Shown: positions 10,418 to 21,327 of the stretch, one piece after another
Layout: the number at the start of each line of letters is the position of its first letter
How positions within the stretch are numbered: the first letter of the stretch is position 1
Source: Conchocele bisecta
Taxonomy: Eukaryota; Mollusca; Bivalvia; Lucinida; Thyasiridae
Reading direction: 5' to 3'
Length of the DNA: 64,000 nucleotides
Assembly (NCBI GenBank): GCA_029237695.1
Contig: CM055266.1
Coordinates: 113,415,370-113,479,369 of the forward strand
Translations under genes and position numbers: made by a program
Notes under the pieces: generated by a model
What the model was told of the DNA's origin: nothing
Database searches by the model: none
What the model saw: the letters and a program-made list of their open reading frames with translations, nothing else

Positions 10418-10663
10418 GGGGGCTGTTTCACTAAACTTCGTACGATTAAAATGTTCGTAAGCGCAGAATTATGATAGTCTGTTAGTTTCACATTAACACT
10501 GTTTCTTGTAAACAATTATTGGGTTTATATAATTGTATTGAGTATAGACTGCATATAAGCAGCATATGTTCAATAAATGTAAATCCATCTATTGAAATTT
10601 CCAGTTTATCTTAAATTTGCACATACGAGCATTTTAGTCGTCCGACGTTTTGTGAAACGGCCC
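10418..10663. mobile_element. M1 MITE
   Basis: Degenerate but full-length: both GTTTCACTAAAC ends are recognisable and the central GCATATAAGCAGCATATG is partly lost. Confidence 0.8.
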
Positions 10664-10911
10664 ATGATCCCTTAAGTTGTGTTTCTGTGTATGAGTATGT
10701 TCCATTCGAAATAGCCGTATATATATGAGCAGTGTATATACATGTATTTTCATATTTTTAATTTTCTAGTATTATGTACCTGTATGTTGTGAGACCTAAA
10801 TTTCATTGTCTGTATTCACAGTAAGAACTACATGTACTATAAATATGGATATATTACCCAAATAAAATGTCAGAAAACCCATTATAGGAACACGTAATTA
10901 CAACACCAACA

Positions 10912-11272
10912 TATAATTCCAGCACAAAAATATTTACACAATTCCCTAACATTTGATTGGTCCGTAGCAAGTTTCTGTCTAACATTTATATCCCAGTAAA
11001 CTCCCATGCCGAACTACTTTCCGTAACCGTGAGGCGCAGTTAAAATAATTATTAAGAAAACGGAAAATAAACACATTTTCTTGATGAATTTATTTCAAAT
11101 GCTGGAATTATAAGGAATTAATGGCCTTTTTGTGGAATTTATCGTGGATGTAAACTTGGAAAAGTCGCGGGAATACTGGACGAGGCCTTCCGGCCTTCGT
11201 CCAGTATTCCCGCGACTTTTCCAAGTTTATACCCCGATAAATTCCACAAAAAGGCCATTCATTCCTATAATA
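10912..11272 (+). mobile_element. M5 element with 170-base palindrome
   Basis: A left part begins ATAATTCCAGCACAAAAATA. A right part is a nearly perfect palindrome from GGAATTAATGGCC to GGCCATTCATTCC, centred on GGCCTTCCGGCC. Four copies in the window. Confidence 0.8.
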
Positions 11273-11293
11273 TATTCATAGCAACAGGGACCT

Positions 11294-11631
11294 GGGGGTC
11301 GTTTCGCTAAACTTCGTTTACATCCAATACTTGTTTACAAGAACGTGCTGTTAATGTGAAATTTACAGATTATCATAATTGTGCACAAACGCGCCCCCGT
11401 TTCACTAAACTTCGTACGACTAAGAAGTTCGTAAGTGCACAATTTAAATCCTCAATAACATTTATTCGGACAGTCGATTTTGGAAAATATTTCGTGGGTG
11501 TACTACATTTAATGACACGAACCCGTAGGTGCAAATTAGTAGCATTAAATAAACACGTTAATGTGGGAAGCAATTTCATAGAAATCTTCGTACGGACATT
11601 TTATCGTACGAAGTTTAGTGAAACGGGCCCC
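11294..11631. mobile_element. Two abutting M1-family elements
   Basis: A truncated M1 (11294-11393) runs directly into a second element (11394-11631). The second has intact M1 ends but a different interior (CGGACAGTCGATTTTGG). It is either a recombinant or a sister subfamily using the same termini. Confidence 0.65.
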
Positions 11632-11882
11632 TGGAAATTACAATTATGGAATGAATGTGTTTATCCTTGTTATAATACTTCATATTACACATTACCTGCA
11701 TGTAACGATTTACTGAATACAATTAATTTAACCTATACGTTTTTGTTTCTCAGTTTGTTTTACTTCATTGTCAGTTGCATTTGTTTGGATATCTACAGTG
11801 TTTTGCATTCACGCAGTGGGATTCACGCAGGGGAATCCAACTTAGCGCAGGTGCGCGTTCATAGATATGTGAATAGCAAAAG

Positions 11883-12200
11883 CTATGGAAGCGTCCTGGT
11901 GCCAATGCTAAAATATATTTATCTCCTAATTAGGAGATACTATCTCCTAATTAGAACTTAGTATATCCTATTTCGGAGATAAAACATTTGTTTTAGTATT
12001 GACACAGATAGTAAGTCCTAATTATGAGATAGTAAGTCCTAATTAGGAGATAATAACTCATAATTAGGAGATACAATTTCCTAATTAGGAGATATTAAAT
12101 CCTGATTAGGAGATACAAATTCCTAATTCGCAGATACTGTCTCCTAATTAAGAGTTAGTGTCTCCTAATATTTTAGCATTGGCACCAGGACGCTTCCATA
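11883..12200. mobile_element. M14 element with internal palindrome array
   Basis: Inverted ends ATGGAAGCGTCCTGGTGCCA and complement. The interior is almost entirely repeats of TCTCCTAATTAGGAGATA, itself a palindrome, in about a dozen degenerate units. A shorter copy is at 15983. Confidence 0.8.
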
Positions 12201-12202
12201 AA

Positions 12203-13538
12203 ATGCAGATGCTTTCGCGTAAATTCAGGTATTATATTTACCATAACTTTCTTATTATTCCACAAATTATGATGACATAATGCGCACAACCGATACAAGT
12301 GTGCAATATCCGCAACTATTCAACATTTACTGATCTTTCGAGCCCAAAAGATTTGACAATGTTTTGAGAGAGAACTATCCGAAATTGGCGTGATGATGTT
12401 AACAGCACTCAATGAAATCAAAGTACTGAAAGTACTGACTGGCGGGAGACAAGTAGCCACTTGTGAATTTGCATACTCAGAAATTCCTTGTTAGAAATAT
12501 ATTCGATGTTGATTATTGGATGTACAATCTGCAAATTTGGAGAACTTGATCAGTTACTGGTGTTTGTAAAATACAGCCTGCTCTAAACACAAATAGGTTG
12601 ATGAAGCAAAGGTTCACAGGCATCACGGGATGCGACACCATTTTTTTATTTCTTGGTTTACGGGACCCACCGACGGATGTTTAAAAAAAATTAAGTGGAT
12701 GTTTTTTTTTCTGTCTCAAGTTTACGCCAACTCTGACAGAACGTGGTTGGTCTGTTCCAGCTCATTTTGCCGATGCAATTTGGACAAATAAACATAACGT
12801 TATTCTATTGTCTGTTTCAACTGAAAGCGCCGATGGATAATACGAAAAACCTTCTTTTTCTTAGAAATTAATCTCGAAACCTGGCGAGATAGCTCGGAAA
12901 TGATCTAACTAACAACAACAAATTATTATGTGAAAGTCGGCCCAGTAAAACAAAAATTATGGAAGAAAATTTATTTATAGATCATATCTTCCATAGAGAA
13001 TGATGCCCATAAAATCAATATTTGATCGATTTTGTTAAAAAAATATTTTTGGCAGCATAGGTTTTTCGTAATGTGAGGAAAAAAAACGGGGAAATTTTCA
13101 TATTTTTAGTATGTTTATTTGGCCAAAATCAATCGGCACATTGCAGAATAGGGATACAAACCGAGTAATCCAAATTGCATACCCAACAGGAACTCTGGAG
13201 GTGTGACATAATATTATGTGAAATCTTTTCAAAATTATGACTGGGCGTAGGCCTACATACGTGTATGCTGCATGAACGGCAAAATGTTTTCATGAATTTT
13301 GTTTCGCTCACCCAGAGGGTAATTTTTCGAAAATCGCCCGTAAACCACAATATGAAAAAGAAATGGCCTTCGACGTCGCATTGCGACTGCGTGGTACACG
13401 ATACGGGGGGCGTCTCAATAACAGCAATTTGTTCTCTTCAAAAGTAAAGTTGGGCTTGCCAACTATTTTACACATAATGTTGAGCATTGCCGTTGCTATT
13501 AATAACTTGCTTTCAGTTCACTCGCTGAATTTAAATGT
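12203..13538. other. Unassigned sequence with an M10 fragment
   Basis: 12203-12830 shows no recognised element. 12830-13085 resembles the interior of M10 (CTCGAAACCTGGCGAGAT, TCATATCTTCC). 13085-13538 has short frames but nothing recognisable. No gene called. Confidence 0.4.
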
Positions 13539-13707
13539 CACCTGACTGTTGTTAATTGCGAACGCAAATTGAGCCTATTGAGACGTCCCCCGATGAACGG
13601 AGAGCCACTTCCGAAAGTAGACCACCTGACTGTTGTTAATTGCGAACGCAAATTGAGCCTATTGAGACGTCCCCCGATGAACAGAGAGCCACTTCCGAAA
13701 GTAGACC
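13539..13707. repeat. 84-base tandem duplication
   Basis: Two near-identical units starting CACCTGACTGTTGTTAATTG. An inverted relative lies at 13397-13425 (GGGGGGCGTCTCAATA), so this is probably the arm of a damaged fold-back element. Confidence 0.8.
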
Positions 13708-13951
13708 CGTGCAAACGGCCAGAATCACGATCCCAATAGCGTGGAGACAGTATGTCTCCCGCCAAAAACTGTGTCGAAGTAGTTGGGGAACTGGCTGGAA
13801 ATATCAGGGAATGCCCAGTGGTCGATGATACTATACACTCTTGGGCTGTATTTGCGCTTTATATCATCAACACCAGTGGAATAGTATAATGAGATAATTA
13901 TTATAAAATTAATATCTGAGTCGATGCGAAATGAACTGCTTTTGCTGGTCA

Positions 13952-14420
13952 TATATGTGTCTGTGACTGGTGAAATGTGGCCTATGGGATTCATGACCCG
14001 TGTAGACCCTGATCAAAGAGCACACTCCTGGGGACCGTTTCACTAAACTTCGTAAGACTAAAATGTTCGTAAGTGCAAAATTATGATGGTCTGTAAATAG
14101 CATATTAACAATTATTGGATTTACATGTATTGAGCATAGGCTGCATATGCTCAATAAATGTAAATCCATCAATTGAAATTTACAGACGATCCTAAATTTG
14201 CGCTTACGAACATTTTAGTCGTACGAAGTTCAGTGAAACGGGCCCCTGTACCCTGATAGCAGTCTATATTGCTGGGTTATAAGCATTACGGGTGTGTCTT
14301 CGATGGTATGTCGAACAGTGCAGATCCAGGTCAGACTGTGCGGATGCACAGGCTGATCTGGATCTACACTGGTCACAAAACTCGTAAGCCCTATTTCTCC
14401 AGTCGCAGCCACATATTTAT
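13952..14420. mobile_element. M12 element interrupted by M1
   Basis: M12 sequence on the left (TGTGTCTGTGACTGGTGAAA, TGTAGACCCTGATCAAAGAG) resumes after 14246 with CCCTGATAGCAGTCTATATT. It ends near CCCTATTTCTCCAGTCGCAG. The M1 at 14030-14245 is inserted in it. Confidence 0.7.
14030..14245. mobile_element. M1 MITE nested in M12
   Basis: Both M1 ends are intact and the centre is shortened (GCATAGGCTGCATATGC). It is flanked by the two halves of one M12 copy. Confidence 0.8.
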
Positions 14421-14421
14421 C

Positions 14422-14640
14422 TTTGCCGAGGGAAATGGGACCTACGGGAATTGTGACCGGTTTACCTCCTGATCAAATAAGACACTCATGTAACCTGCTA
14501 ACGATATATATTGCTTGTATTGGAAACACGAAGGGCGCTTCATGGATGGGATGGCGAACAGTGTATATCCTGATCAGACGGTGCGGATGCACAGGCTGAT
14601 CTGGATCTGCACTGGCACAATGCCCATACAACCAATTTAT
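14422..14640. mobile_element. M12 element
   Basis: Contains GGATGGGATGGCGAACAGTG and an inverted pair around GATCAGACGGTGCGGATGCA. It directly follows the previous M12. Confidence 0.6.
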
Positions 14641-14686
14641 CAGATACTCCATCATCGTTGTAAAATTCGGGTTAGCTCTCTGCTGA

Positions 14687-14880
14687 GGCCGTTTCACTAA
14701 ACTTCGTACGACTAAAATGTTCGTACTTGCAAAATTATGATATTCTGTAATTTTCACATTATGTATGTTTTCTTGTAAACAATTATTGGATTTACATTTA
14801 TGTATGCATCTGCAGCCTATGCTCAATAAATGTAAATACATCAATTGATATTTCTAGACGATCTTAAATTTGCACTTTCG
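14687..14880. mobile_element. M1 MITE, right end lost
   Basis: The left end GGCCGTTTCACTAAAC is intact. The copy stops at TTGCACTTTCG without the right terminal arm. Confidence 0.75.
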
Positions 14881-15100
14881 TGTTATTACTGCAGGGTTCC
14901 GTATTATTGAAACTTGGCTGATTCGTCTTCGGTGTGTTTCTGGTGTGATATTGCAGATCACCTTCCGCATACTCACAGTCGGATATGAGTCTACATTGTT
15001 CGCCGTGTTTTCAGTAAAGAGATCACAATGGGGTCAGCGAGCTTATCAGAGGGTCACGAAGCTGCAGGAGACACTGGAACTCAGGAGCTGTACTGACCTG

Positions 15101-15294
15101 GGGGCCGTTTCACTAAACTTCGTACGACTAAAATGTTCTTAAGTGCAAATTTTGGATCATCTGGAGCATAGGCTGCATATGCAGCCTATGCTCAATAAAT
15201 GTAAATCCAATAATTGTCTACAAGAAAACATTGTCAATCATAATTTTGCACTTACGAACATTTTAGTCGTAAGAAGTTTGGTGAAACGGGCGCC
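15101..15294. mobile_element. M1 MITE, internally shortened
   Basis: Both ends present; about 50 bases of the inner arms are missing around GGATCATCTGGAGCATAG. Confidence 0.8.
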
Positions 15295-15424
15295 AGTACC
15301 TGATGTGTGGCTGTAGCTGGAGAAATGGGGCTTATGCGATTTGTGACCTTCTGATCAAATAGCACGCCCTGATAGCTATCAATATTGCTTGTTAGAAGCA
15401 CAGGTTCTTGAATAACGGTTCATG

Positions 15425-15735
15425 TTTCGGCGTTTTAAGGGTTATTTCGGTATATCTGGTGGTTTGTGTGCATTGTTACCAACATACAATTTAAGTCACC
15501 TCCCGCAAGTTACCCGTATATTTACGATGGTTTATGTTCCTTTGTGGGTATTTTGACAGTATAAGGGGTCCGAAAGTTCTGAACGGTGAATGTGTAGATA
15601 ATTGACGATTTCTGTCGTGTGTAATAAGTGAGCATTAGTAGTTGCACAAAACTATGTAAATTACCCCAAACCAACGAAATCCACCCAAATCTACACAAAA
15701 GCCAACAAAATACCCATATGACACCAACATACTGA
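15425..15735. mobile_element. M23 element, uninterrupted copy
   Basis: About 310 bases starting GTTTCGGCGTTTTAAGGG and including GGTGGTTTGTGTGCATTG. The reverse complement occurs at 29800-30430, split there by an M22 insertion, so this copy shows the empty site. Confidence 0.65.
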
Positions 15736-15982
15736 CCAACACTTGTTGTTAGAAGCACAGCGGGTGTTTCATTAAGCTCAATTTCTCGAGTCATAGCCAT
15801 TGGATCTATACTGTTTGTAAACATTATAATAGAGGTATGTAGTGTTGAAATGGTTAGTTAATATGCAGTTACCATCGGCCGATAATATAGCTCAGATATA
15901 CACCAGGAATAAACACAGAAATATCACAAGTATTAATGAACAATGTTTTTTATTTCTTGCAAAAGTGTATAAAAAGGCACAA

Positions 15983-16153
15983 TATGGAAGCGTCCTGCTG
16001 CCAATGCTAAATATATATGTATCTCCTAATTATGAGATACTAGCTCATAATTAGGAGATAATATCTCCTAATTAGGACTTAATATCTCCTAATTAGGAGT
16101 TATTATCTCCTAATTAGGAGATGCAAATATTTTAACATTGGCACCAAGACGCG
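15983..16153. mobile_element. M14 element, short copy
   Basis: Ends TATGGAAGCGTCC and its complement (one arm mutated), with about six TCCTAATTAGGAG units between. Confidence 0.8.
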
Positions 16154-16410
16154 TTATTAGCACAACGTTATAAGCTAAATAAGCGATATAACTAAATAAA
16201 TAAAGCAAGCGAAAAGGATTTGTTTAAAAATAAAACAACAATATAATATATAACTATAATAAACTATCGTACAGTAAAATGTGAAAAGTTAATGTCTGAA
16301 TATGGAGTCTTTCCAGAAGAGCTCCTAAATGCAAATGATTGACAAGCAAGCACCATTTCTAAATGGTAAATAACGTGCATCAGCTGTGATATAGTAGTTG
16401 AGTGCTGCAA

Positions 16411-16670
16411 ATGAGACACGCCATGTTATTTTGTACATTCGGACATCTGCGTAATTTCATGAAATACGTTTACAAAATTCACAATATTTTCCGTAAATGG
16501 CATCAAAAGTCGACAACATTTTCAGAGTACATGCGGAATGATATTCCGCATGTGCTCTGAAAATGTTGTCAACTTCTGACTTTATTTTTGAAAGATATTG
16601 TAAATGTTGTAAACGTATTTAATGAAATTACGCAGATGTTCGAAGGTACAAAATCTCATGAGGTTTCTCA
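16411..16670. mobile_element. M8 MITE
   Basis: Full copy from GAGACACGCCATGTTATTTT to GAGGTTTCTCA, with the central palindrome TGCGGAATGATATTCCGCA. Confidence 0.8.
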
Positions 16671-16952
16671 AATTGCTATGTGCCATGTAGATGATTTACT
16701 ATACAGTAATAAGCAAAGAAATACCCGTATTGGACTGACAGTAACGATATCACGGTGGAGAATCGCATCATCTATAGTTTTGATGTTGCGTAATGTGGGT
16801 GCCCGTGAGTTGTGAGGTAAATCTTAGTTTGTTCAATACCAAATTAAACGCATTACGTTAGTAGCTAGTCTGAACATTCTCTAGAGAAAGTTCACGGCTT
16901 CCAAATGCAAACTACATGTATCCGGAATTTATCTACAGAATAGTTGGGATCT

Positions 16953-17279
16953 GGGGGCCGTTTCAACTTCATACGACTAAGATTTTCGTAAGTGCAAATT
17001 TAGAATCAGGCGATTGAACTCCCACGTCTCCACATCTAATCCACCGCTTCAATAAACTTCGTACGACTAACATGTTCGTAAGTGCAGATTTAGAATACTG
17101 AGTTTGTAAATTTCAATTGATGGATTTACATTGATTGAGCATAGGCTGCATATGCAGCATATGCTCAATAAATGTAAATACAATGATTGTTTACAACATT
17201 GCTAATGTGGAATTTACAGACTATCATGATTTTGCACTTACGAACATTTTAATGTACGAAGTTTAGTGAAACGGCCCCC
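16953..17279. mobile_element. M1 locus, fragment plus full copy
   Basis: A 55-base left fragment is followed by unrelated sequence (ATTGAACTCCCACGTCTCC) and then a nearly complete M1 (about 17046-17279). The unrelated stretch also precedes the M1 at 4161. Confidence 0.7.
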
Positions 17280-17505
17280 TGGTTTCGTATGACCCAGTCG
17301 GGACTGACTACAGAAGCAATGCTTCTAAAATTGGTATTGTCTGGATCGTAGTGTTAACGGTTGGACAATTCTTATAATTAAACAAGTTTTATAAAAACAA
17401 AACAACATCACAACTCATGGGCAACGAAACCGAAATAATAGTCTACCTGATACCCCACCGTGAGTATGGCGTACACGACACATCGAGCTACCGCCGGCCA
17501 CTTCT

Positions 17506-17749
17506 GGGGGCCGTTTCACTAAACTTCGTACGACTAAAATGTACGTAAGTGCAGATTTAGAATAGTTTGTAAATTTCAATTGATGGATTTACATTTATTG
17601 AGCATAGGCTGCATATGCAGCCTATGCTCAATAAATGTAAATCCAATAATTGTTTACAAGAAATCATTGTTAATGTGAAATTTACAGACAATCATAATGT
17701 TGCACTTACGAACATTTTAGTCGTAGGAAGTTTAGTGAAACGACCCCCA
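17506..17749. mobile_element. M1 MITE
   Basis: Complete, with the undamaged centre GCATAGGCTGCATATGCAGC and both terminal arms. Confidence 0.85.
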
Positions 17750-17849
17750 GACTTCAGTACAGCCAGTCCATTTATAACAAGTCACGACTACACCACCGCC
17801 TGCGCTAATCTTGTCAATGAGTTCTTTACAAGATACTTCCATATTGTGT

Positions 17850-18115
17850 TTGAAAGTAAGCAGCTTGATTGGCTGTGCCTGAGCTGTGCTACATATCAGA
17901 CACAGCCAATCAAACTGCTGTGATTTCCAGTTTATATTGCAAATATATGTTCAGAAACGTTGACATCTGGGCAAGATTAACGCAGCTGGTGGTGCCTACC
18001 TTGGGCGTATTGTAAATATGTTTGAATATTGTACTTGAAAGCAAGCAGTTTGATTGGCTGAGCCTGAGCTATGTTACAGCTCTGGCTCAATCAATCAAAC
18101 TGCTTGATTTCAATT
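17850..18115. mobile_element. Two M6 palindromes
   Basis: Palindromes at 17850-17930 and 18035-18115. Both start AAGCAG(C/T)TTGATTGGCTG and are preceded by the same type of flank (CCGCCTGCGCTAATCTTG or TTAACGCAGCTGGTGG). Confidence 0.7.
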
Positions 18116-18196
18116 GACAAGTATTTTGAAATATAAAACATAGACATTGACAAATGTTGGCTTGATTAGCGGAGCTGATATTGTGATGTATTAGAC

Positions 18197-18535
18197 AGCA
18201 TCAGTTCGACGTTGGAAGTTTGCGACCAGTGTAGATCCAGATCAGCCTGTGCATCCGCACAGGCTGATCAGGATCTGTACTGTTCGCAATCACTTCAATG
18301 AAACAACCGTCTTGCGTCTAACAAGCAATATGGATCATTATCAGCATGCGTGCACATGAGTTTGCCAGCATCAGTCGACGTAGGAACTTTGCGACCAGTG
18401 TATATCCAGATCAGCCTGTGCATCCGCACATGCTGATCAGGATCTGCACTGTTCGCCATCACTTCAATGAAACAACCGTATTGCGTCTAACAAGCAATAT
18501 GGATCATTATCAGCATGCGCGTACATGAGTTTGCC
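18197..18535. repeat. 170-base tandem duplication of an M12 element
   Basis: Two units beginning AGCATCAGT(T)CGACGT. Each contains the M12 hairpin GATCAGCCTGTGCATCCGCA and the tail CAAGCAATATGGATCATTAT. Confidence 0.8.
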
Positions 18536-18591
18536 ATTTGATGAGGACCAACACTGGTTGCAAATCCCATAAGCCCAATGTCTCCATGCAG

Positions 18592-18777
18592 TCACAGACA
18601 CAAATAATGCAGCAACCGTGTCCCGCCATATTCCCTCCAATCACGGATGACGATGTTGCGACCAGCACTTATAATCATGTCCATACCATGTTTTGCCTCC
18701 AGTTCATCACCTGTTGAGGTAGGATAACGAATACTGTGAAATGTACAAAATGTGTTATCTCTTGTGGCGTTCGACAA
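18592..18777 (-). other. Unrecognised open frame, possible exon remnant
   Basis: A 61-codon frame with TGDELEAKHGMDMII and GRNIVIRDWREYGGT. A CCTCAACAG acceptor-like site precedes GTGATGAACTGG. Base composition is less AT-rich than the surroundings. I do not recognise the family; it may be a transposon or host gene fragment, or chance. Confidence 0.2.
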
Positions 18778-19045
18778 AGTTCTACTTTGTTCTGTTCTTT
18801 ACCAAACATGAGGCGAAACTGAATAATGGCTTGAACACATTAAGATTTTGTTGTTTAACTCTGTGCATGCTAGCGGTGAAAATAACATCCAACACATTAT
18901 GAGTGTGTTTCTTGTTTCTCTCTGTAAGTCGTCATGATATTTAAAGGGAGAAACACGATAAAATGATATAAAATGAATAGTTCTGCTATTTTTTAACTAT
19001 TTATAGCTCACAAACTTCCCAGCATGCAAAGAGTTAAATCATATG

Positions 19046-19286
19046 GAGGCCGTTTCACTAAACTTCGTACGACTAAAATGTTCGTAAGTGCAAAGTTATG
19101 ATAGTCTGTAAATTTCACATTAACAATGTTTTCTTGTAAACAATTATTGGATTTACATTTATTGAGCATATGCTGCATATGCAGCCTGTGCTCAATAAAT
19201 GTAAACCCATCAATTGATATTTCCAGACGATCATAAATTAGCACATACGAACATTTTAGTCGTACGAAGTTTAGTGAAATGGACCC
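19046..19286. mobile_element. M1 MITE
   Basis: Full-length, right end slightly mutated (GTTTAGTGAAATGGACCC). Confidence 0.82.
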
Positions 19287-19600
19287 ATGATGATCAGGGG
19301 TGACACGGGTCCTTAAGTATGAGCCCATACGCCATTGCAATCAGTTACAGACTTACATAGCGAGGAGGATGCACGACACTCGATATTTTATGAGCTGATT
19401 TTGATGCAACACTTACTTTCAACATTTCCGTGTTGCATCAAAAGTATGACATAACATATTAAATCATTTTGAAATAGAATTTGGTTTGAATTATAAGGAA
19501 TACATTATTTTAAGAATGATATACACTTGTACCTTTAAACGTTTATGCTCGGGTAAATTAAAACAGTGTTTATTCCTTATATAGCAACCCGTTGAACGTT

Positions 19601-19847
19601 TAACCCTTTGAACCCGAAAGCCCGCTATATCGGTTTATGCAAACAGTGCAGATCCAGATGAGCCGGCTCGTAACGAGCCGTCTCATCAGGATCTGCACTG
19701 TTTGAAAGTAATTTTCATATTTTTGAGAACAACAAATACCCCCTTTTTTATAAATGGACTAGTCTGAAAATCATTTTGTGATGATTGGATTGGTTGCAAA
19801 ATTAACATATCGCAGCCCATTCAGTTACTTAGGGGTAAAAGGGTTAA
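19601..19847 (+). mobile_element. M2 MITE, best copy
   Basis: TAACCCTTTGAACCCGAAAG, CCCGCTATATCGGTTTATG, palindrome GAGCCGGCTCGTAACGAGCC, then CTAGTCTGAAAATCATTTTG, ending GGGGTAAAAGGGTTAAA. About 245 bases. Confidence 0.85.
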
Positions 19848-19985
19848 ACGTTTATACAAGTTTGCTTGTTATCGACTGTTCCGTATACATGTAATTCCAA
19901 CGAGTTGTTATTTTTAATAAAGTTTATACACTATTATAATATAAAACAGATGATTATTCCGTATAATTCCAACAATGTACTTAAT

Positions 19986-20059
19986 TGCAGTGGGACCTCC
20001 CTAAACCGGACACCCTGGGGATCTCCCAGGGTGTCCGGTTTAGAGAGGTCCCACTGTAT
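19986..20059. mobile_element. M4 palindrome in the 3' flank of C
   Basis: A perfect inverted repeat of CAGTGGGACCTCCCTAAACC around GGGGATCTCCC. It starts 33 bases after the stop codon of C and may lie in its 3' UTR. Confidence 0.8.
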
Positions 20060-20091
20060 CTGATTTAACCAACACGACATAAATAATACAC

Positions 20092-20424
20092 TTACATTTT
20101 CCTGTACTGTATAGAGCTGAGGAACATGGAGCACGCCTCGCATATCGGGGCGAGGAAGCAGTTGACGGTTGTGCCGAAACACTTCTGTGCCATGCCACAC
20201 CAGATTGCGTAGTTGCGGAGCTGGGGCGTACAACACCAGACATGATAGAAGGCCGTCATGCCGAACTCGCAGCCCCAGTAGAGAGCGATGCAGATACCAC
20301 AGAGGAACGTGAGAAACCTGTAGCAGCAGTTCTTGCCGAAGTTGAAGCATTTGAAGCTTGTAGACCAGACGCAGTCGATACTGTGTATGCCATCGGGTTC
20401 CGCTATCGTCTCATACCAGTCCAC
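20092..20424 (-). CDS. Caveolin C, terminal exon only
   Basis: One exon of 110 residues plus stop, preceded on the minus strand by a plausible acceptor (CCATACACAG) in phase 0, as in its paralogues. It is the most divergent copy. The signature reads YETIAEPDG, keeping the IAEP spelling of vertebrate caveolins, followed by IHSIDCVWSTSFKCF, LCGICIALYWGCEFGM and YHVWCCTPQLRN. The human Cys133 position is Gln and Cys143 is Met, but other Cys lie nearby. The stop TAA overlaps a GTAAGT, so a further 3' exon by alternative splicing is possible. I searched the minus strand up to the D exon for a partner first exon (the RDP..LN pattern before a GT) and found none. It may lie in unrecognised sequence, be lost, or C may be a pseudogene. 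The downstream flank is an M4 palindrome that begins 33 bases after the stop. Confidence 0.8.
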   Translation of the reverse strand: MDWYETIAEPDGIHSIDCVWSTSFKCFNFGKNCCYRFLTFLCGICIALYWGCEFGMTAFYHVWCCTPQLRNYAIWCGMAQKCFGTTVNCFLAPICEACSMFLSSIQYRKM

Positions 20425-20436
20425 CTGTGTATGGTT

Positions 20437-20765
20437 ATATGCGGCTGGGACTGGAGAACTGGGACTTATGGGATTCGTGATCAGTGCAGCTGCTGATCAA
20501 ATAGCACACTGTAGTCTGATAACGATCTCAATTGTTTGTTTGATGCATAACGTGTGTTTCATTGATGGAATGGCGAGCAGTCCAGATCCTGACCAGACTG
20601 CGCGGTTGCACATGCTGATCTTGATCTATACTGGTCGCAAATTCCATAAGCCCCATTTATCTCCAGTCACAACCACATGCATGTATAACTTAATTGAATG
20701 TGTGAGTGGAAGAAGGGGGCTAACTCCATGAGGAGTTATCCCCCTTATTGCACTGACTCGTTAAC
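20437..20765. mobile_element. M12 element and an M21 palindrome
   Basis: M12 from TGCGGCTGGGACTGGAGAAC to CCCATTTATCTCCAGTCAC, directly upstream of the C acceptor. It is followed by a short fold-back (M21, GGAAGAAGGGGGCTAACTCC, 20709-20762). Confidence 0.6.
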
Positions 20766-21180
20766 ATATTCATTAGCCAGAATTATCTGCATATCACACA
20801 ATGTTACATTGGGTAACAGCAAGAAAATACGCGTTACAACTACATTGTAATGGTAACGCAGATAGACTCAAACGAATTGTTCATAGTTCCTGCAGAAATT
20901 AGGACAGTGACCTTTGTCGCAGGTCTAGCTTCTGATCTTCTAGAGGCCTACTATCATCCAGAGAGAACAGTTTCTTCCTACTGGCATGTATCGGGTGGAT
21001 AAAAAATTACCACAACTCTTAAACGTGTCATATCTCAAATAGTTCTATGTGGCATAATATTTCAGTATAATTTCTCTCACAGTATTAGCCTGTATCACTT
21101 CATGCTATAGTCTCTGAAATGCAAGCTGATCTGGAATCCAGGCAGACAGACGCCATGTATTGCTGCTAACAAAATGTGTA
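20766..21180. other. Unassigned sequence
   Basis: No first exon for C and no repeat ends recognised here. Confidence 0.4.
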
Positions 21181-21242
21181 CATTACCGCCTGAGCTAATC
21201 TTGCCAAAGTCAAGTCCTTTAAGTCCAAATATTAGAATTCTG

Positions 21243-21327
21243 TGTTTGAAATCAAGCTGCTTGATTGTCTGAGCCTGGGCTGTGCTACAGCCCAGGCTCA
21301 GACAATCAAGCAGCTTGATTTTAAGCA
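21243..21327. mobile_element. M6 palindrome
   Basis: Near-perfect arms ATCAAGCTGCTTGATTGTCT and complement, centred on GGGCTGTGCTACAGCCC. Confidence 0.75.

Noticed and set aside
11356..11961. Longest open frame in the window (201 codons, plus strand)
   Set aside because: It runs through two nested M1-family elements and into the M14 element. The peptide is their translation, with no family resemblance.
11900..12180. CRISPR-like repeat array
   Set aside because: The units are contiguous degenerate palindromes without unique spacers, inside transposon ends, in an animal genome.
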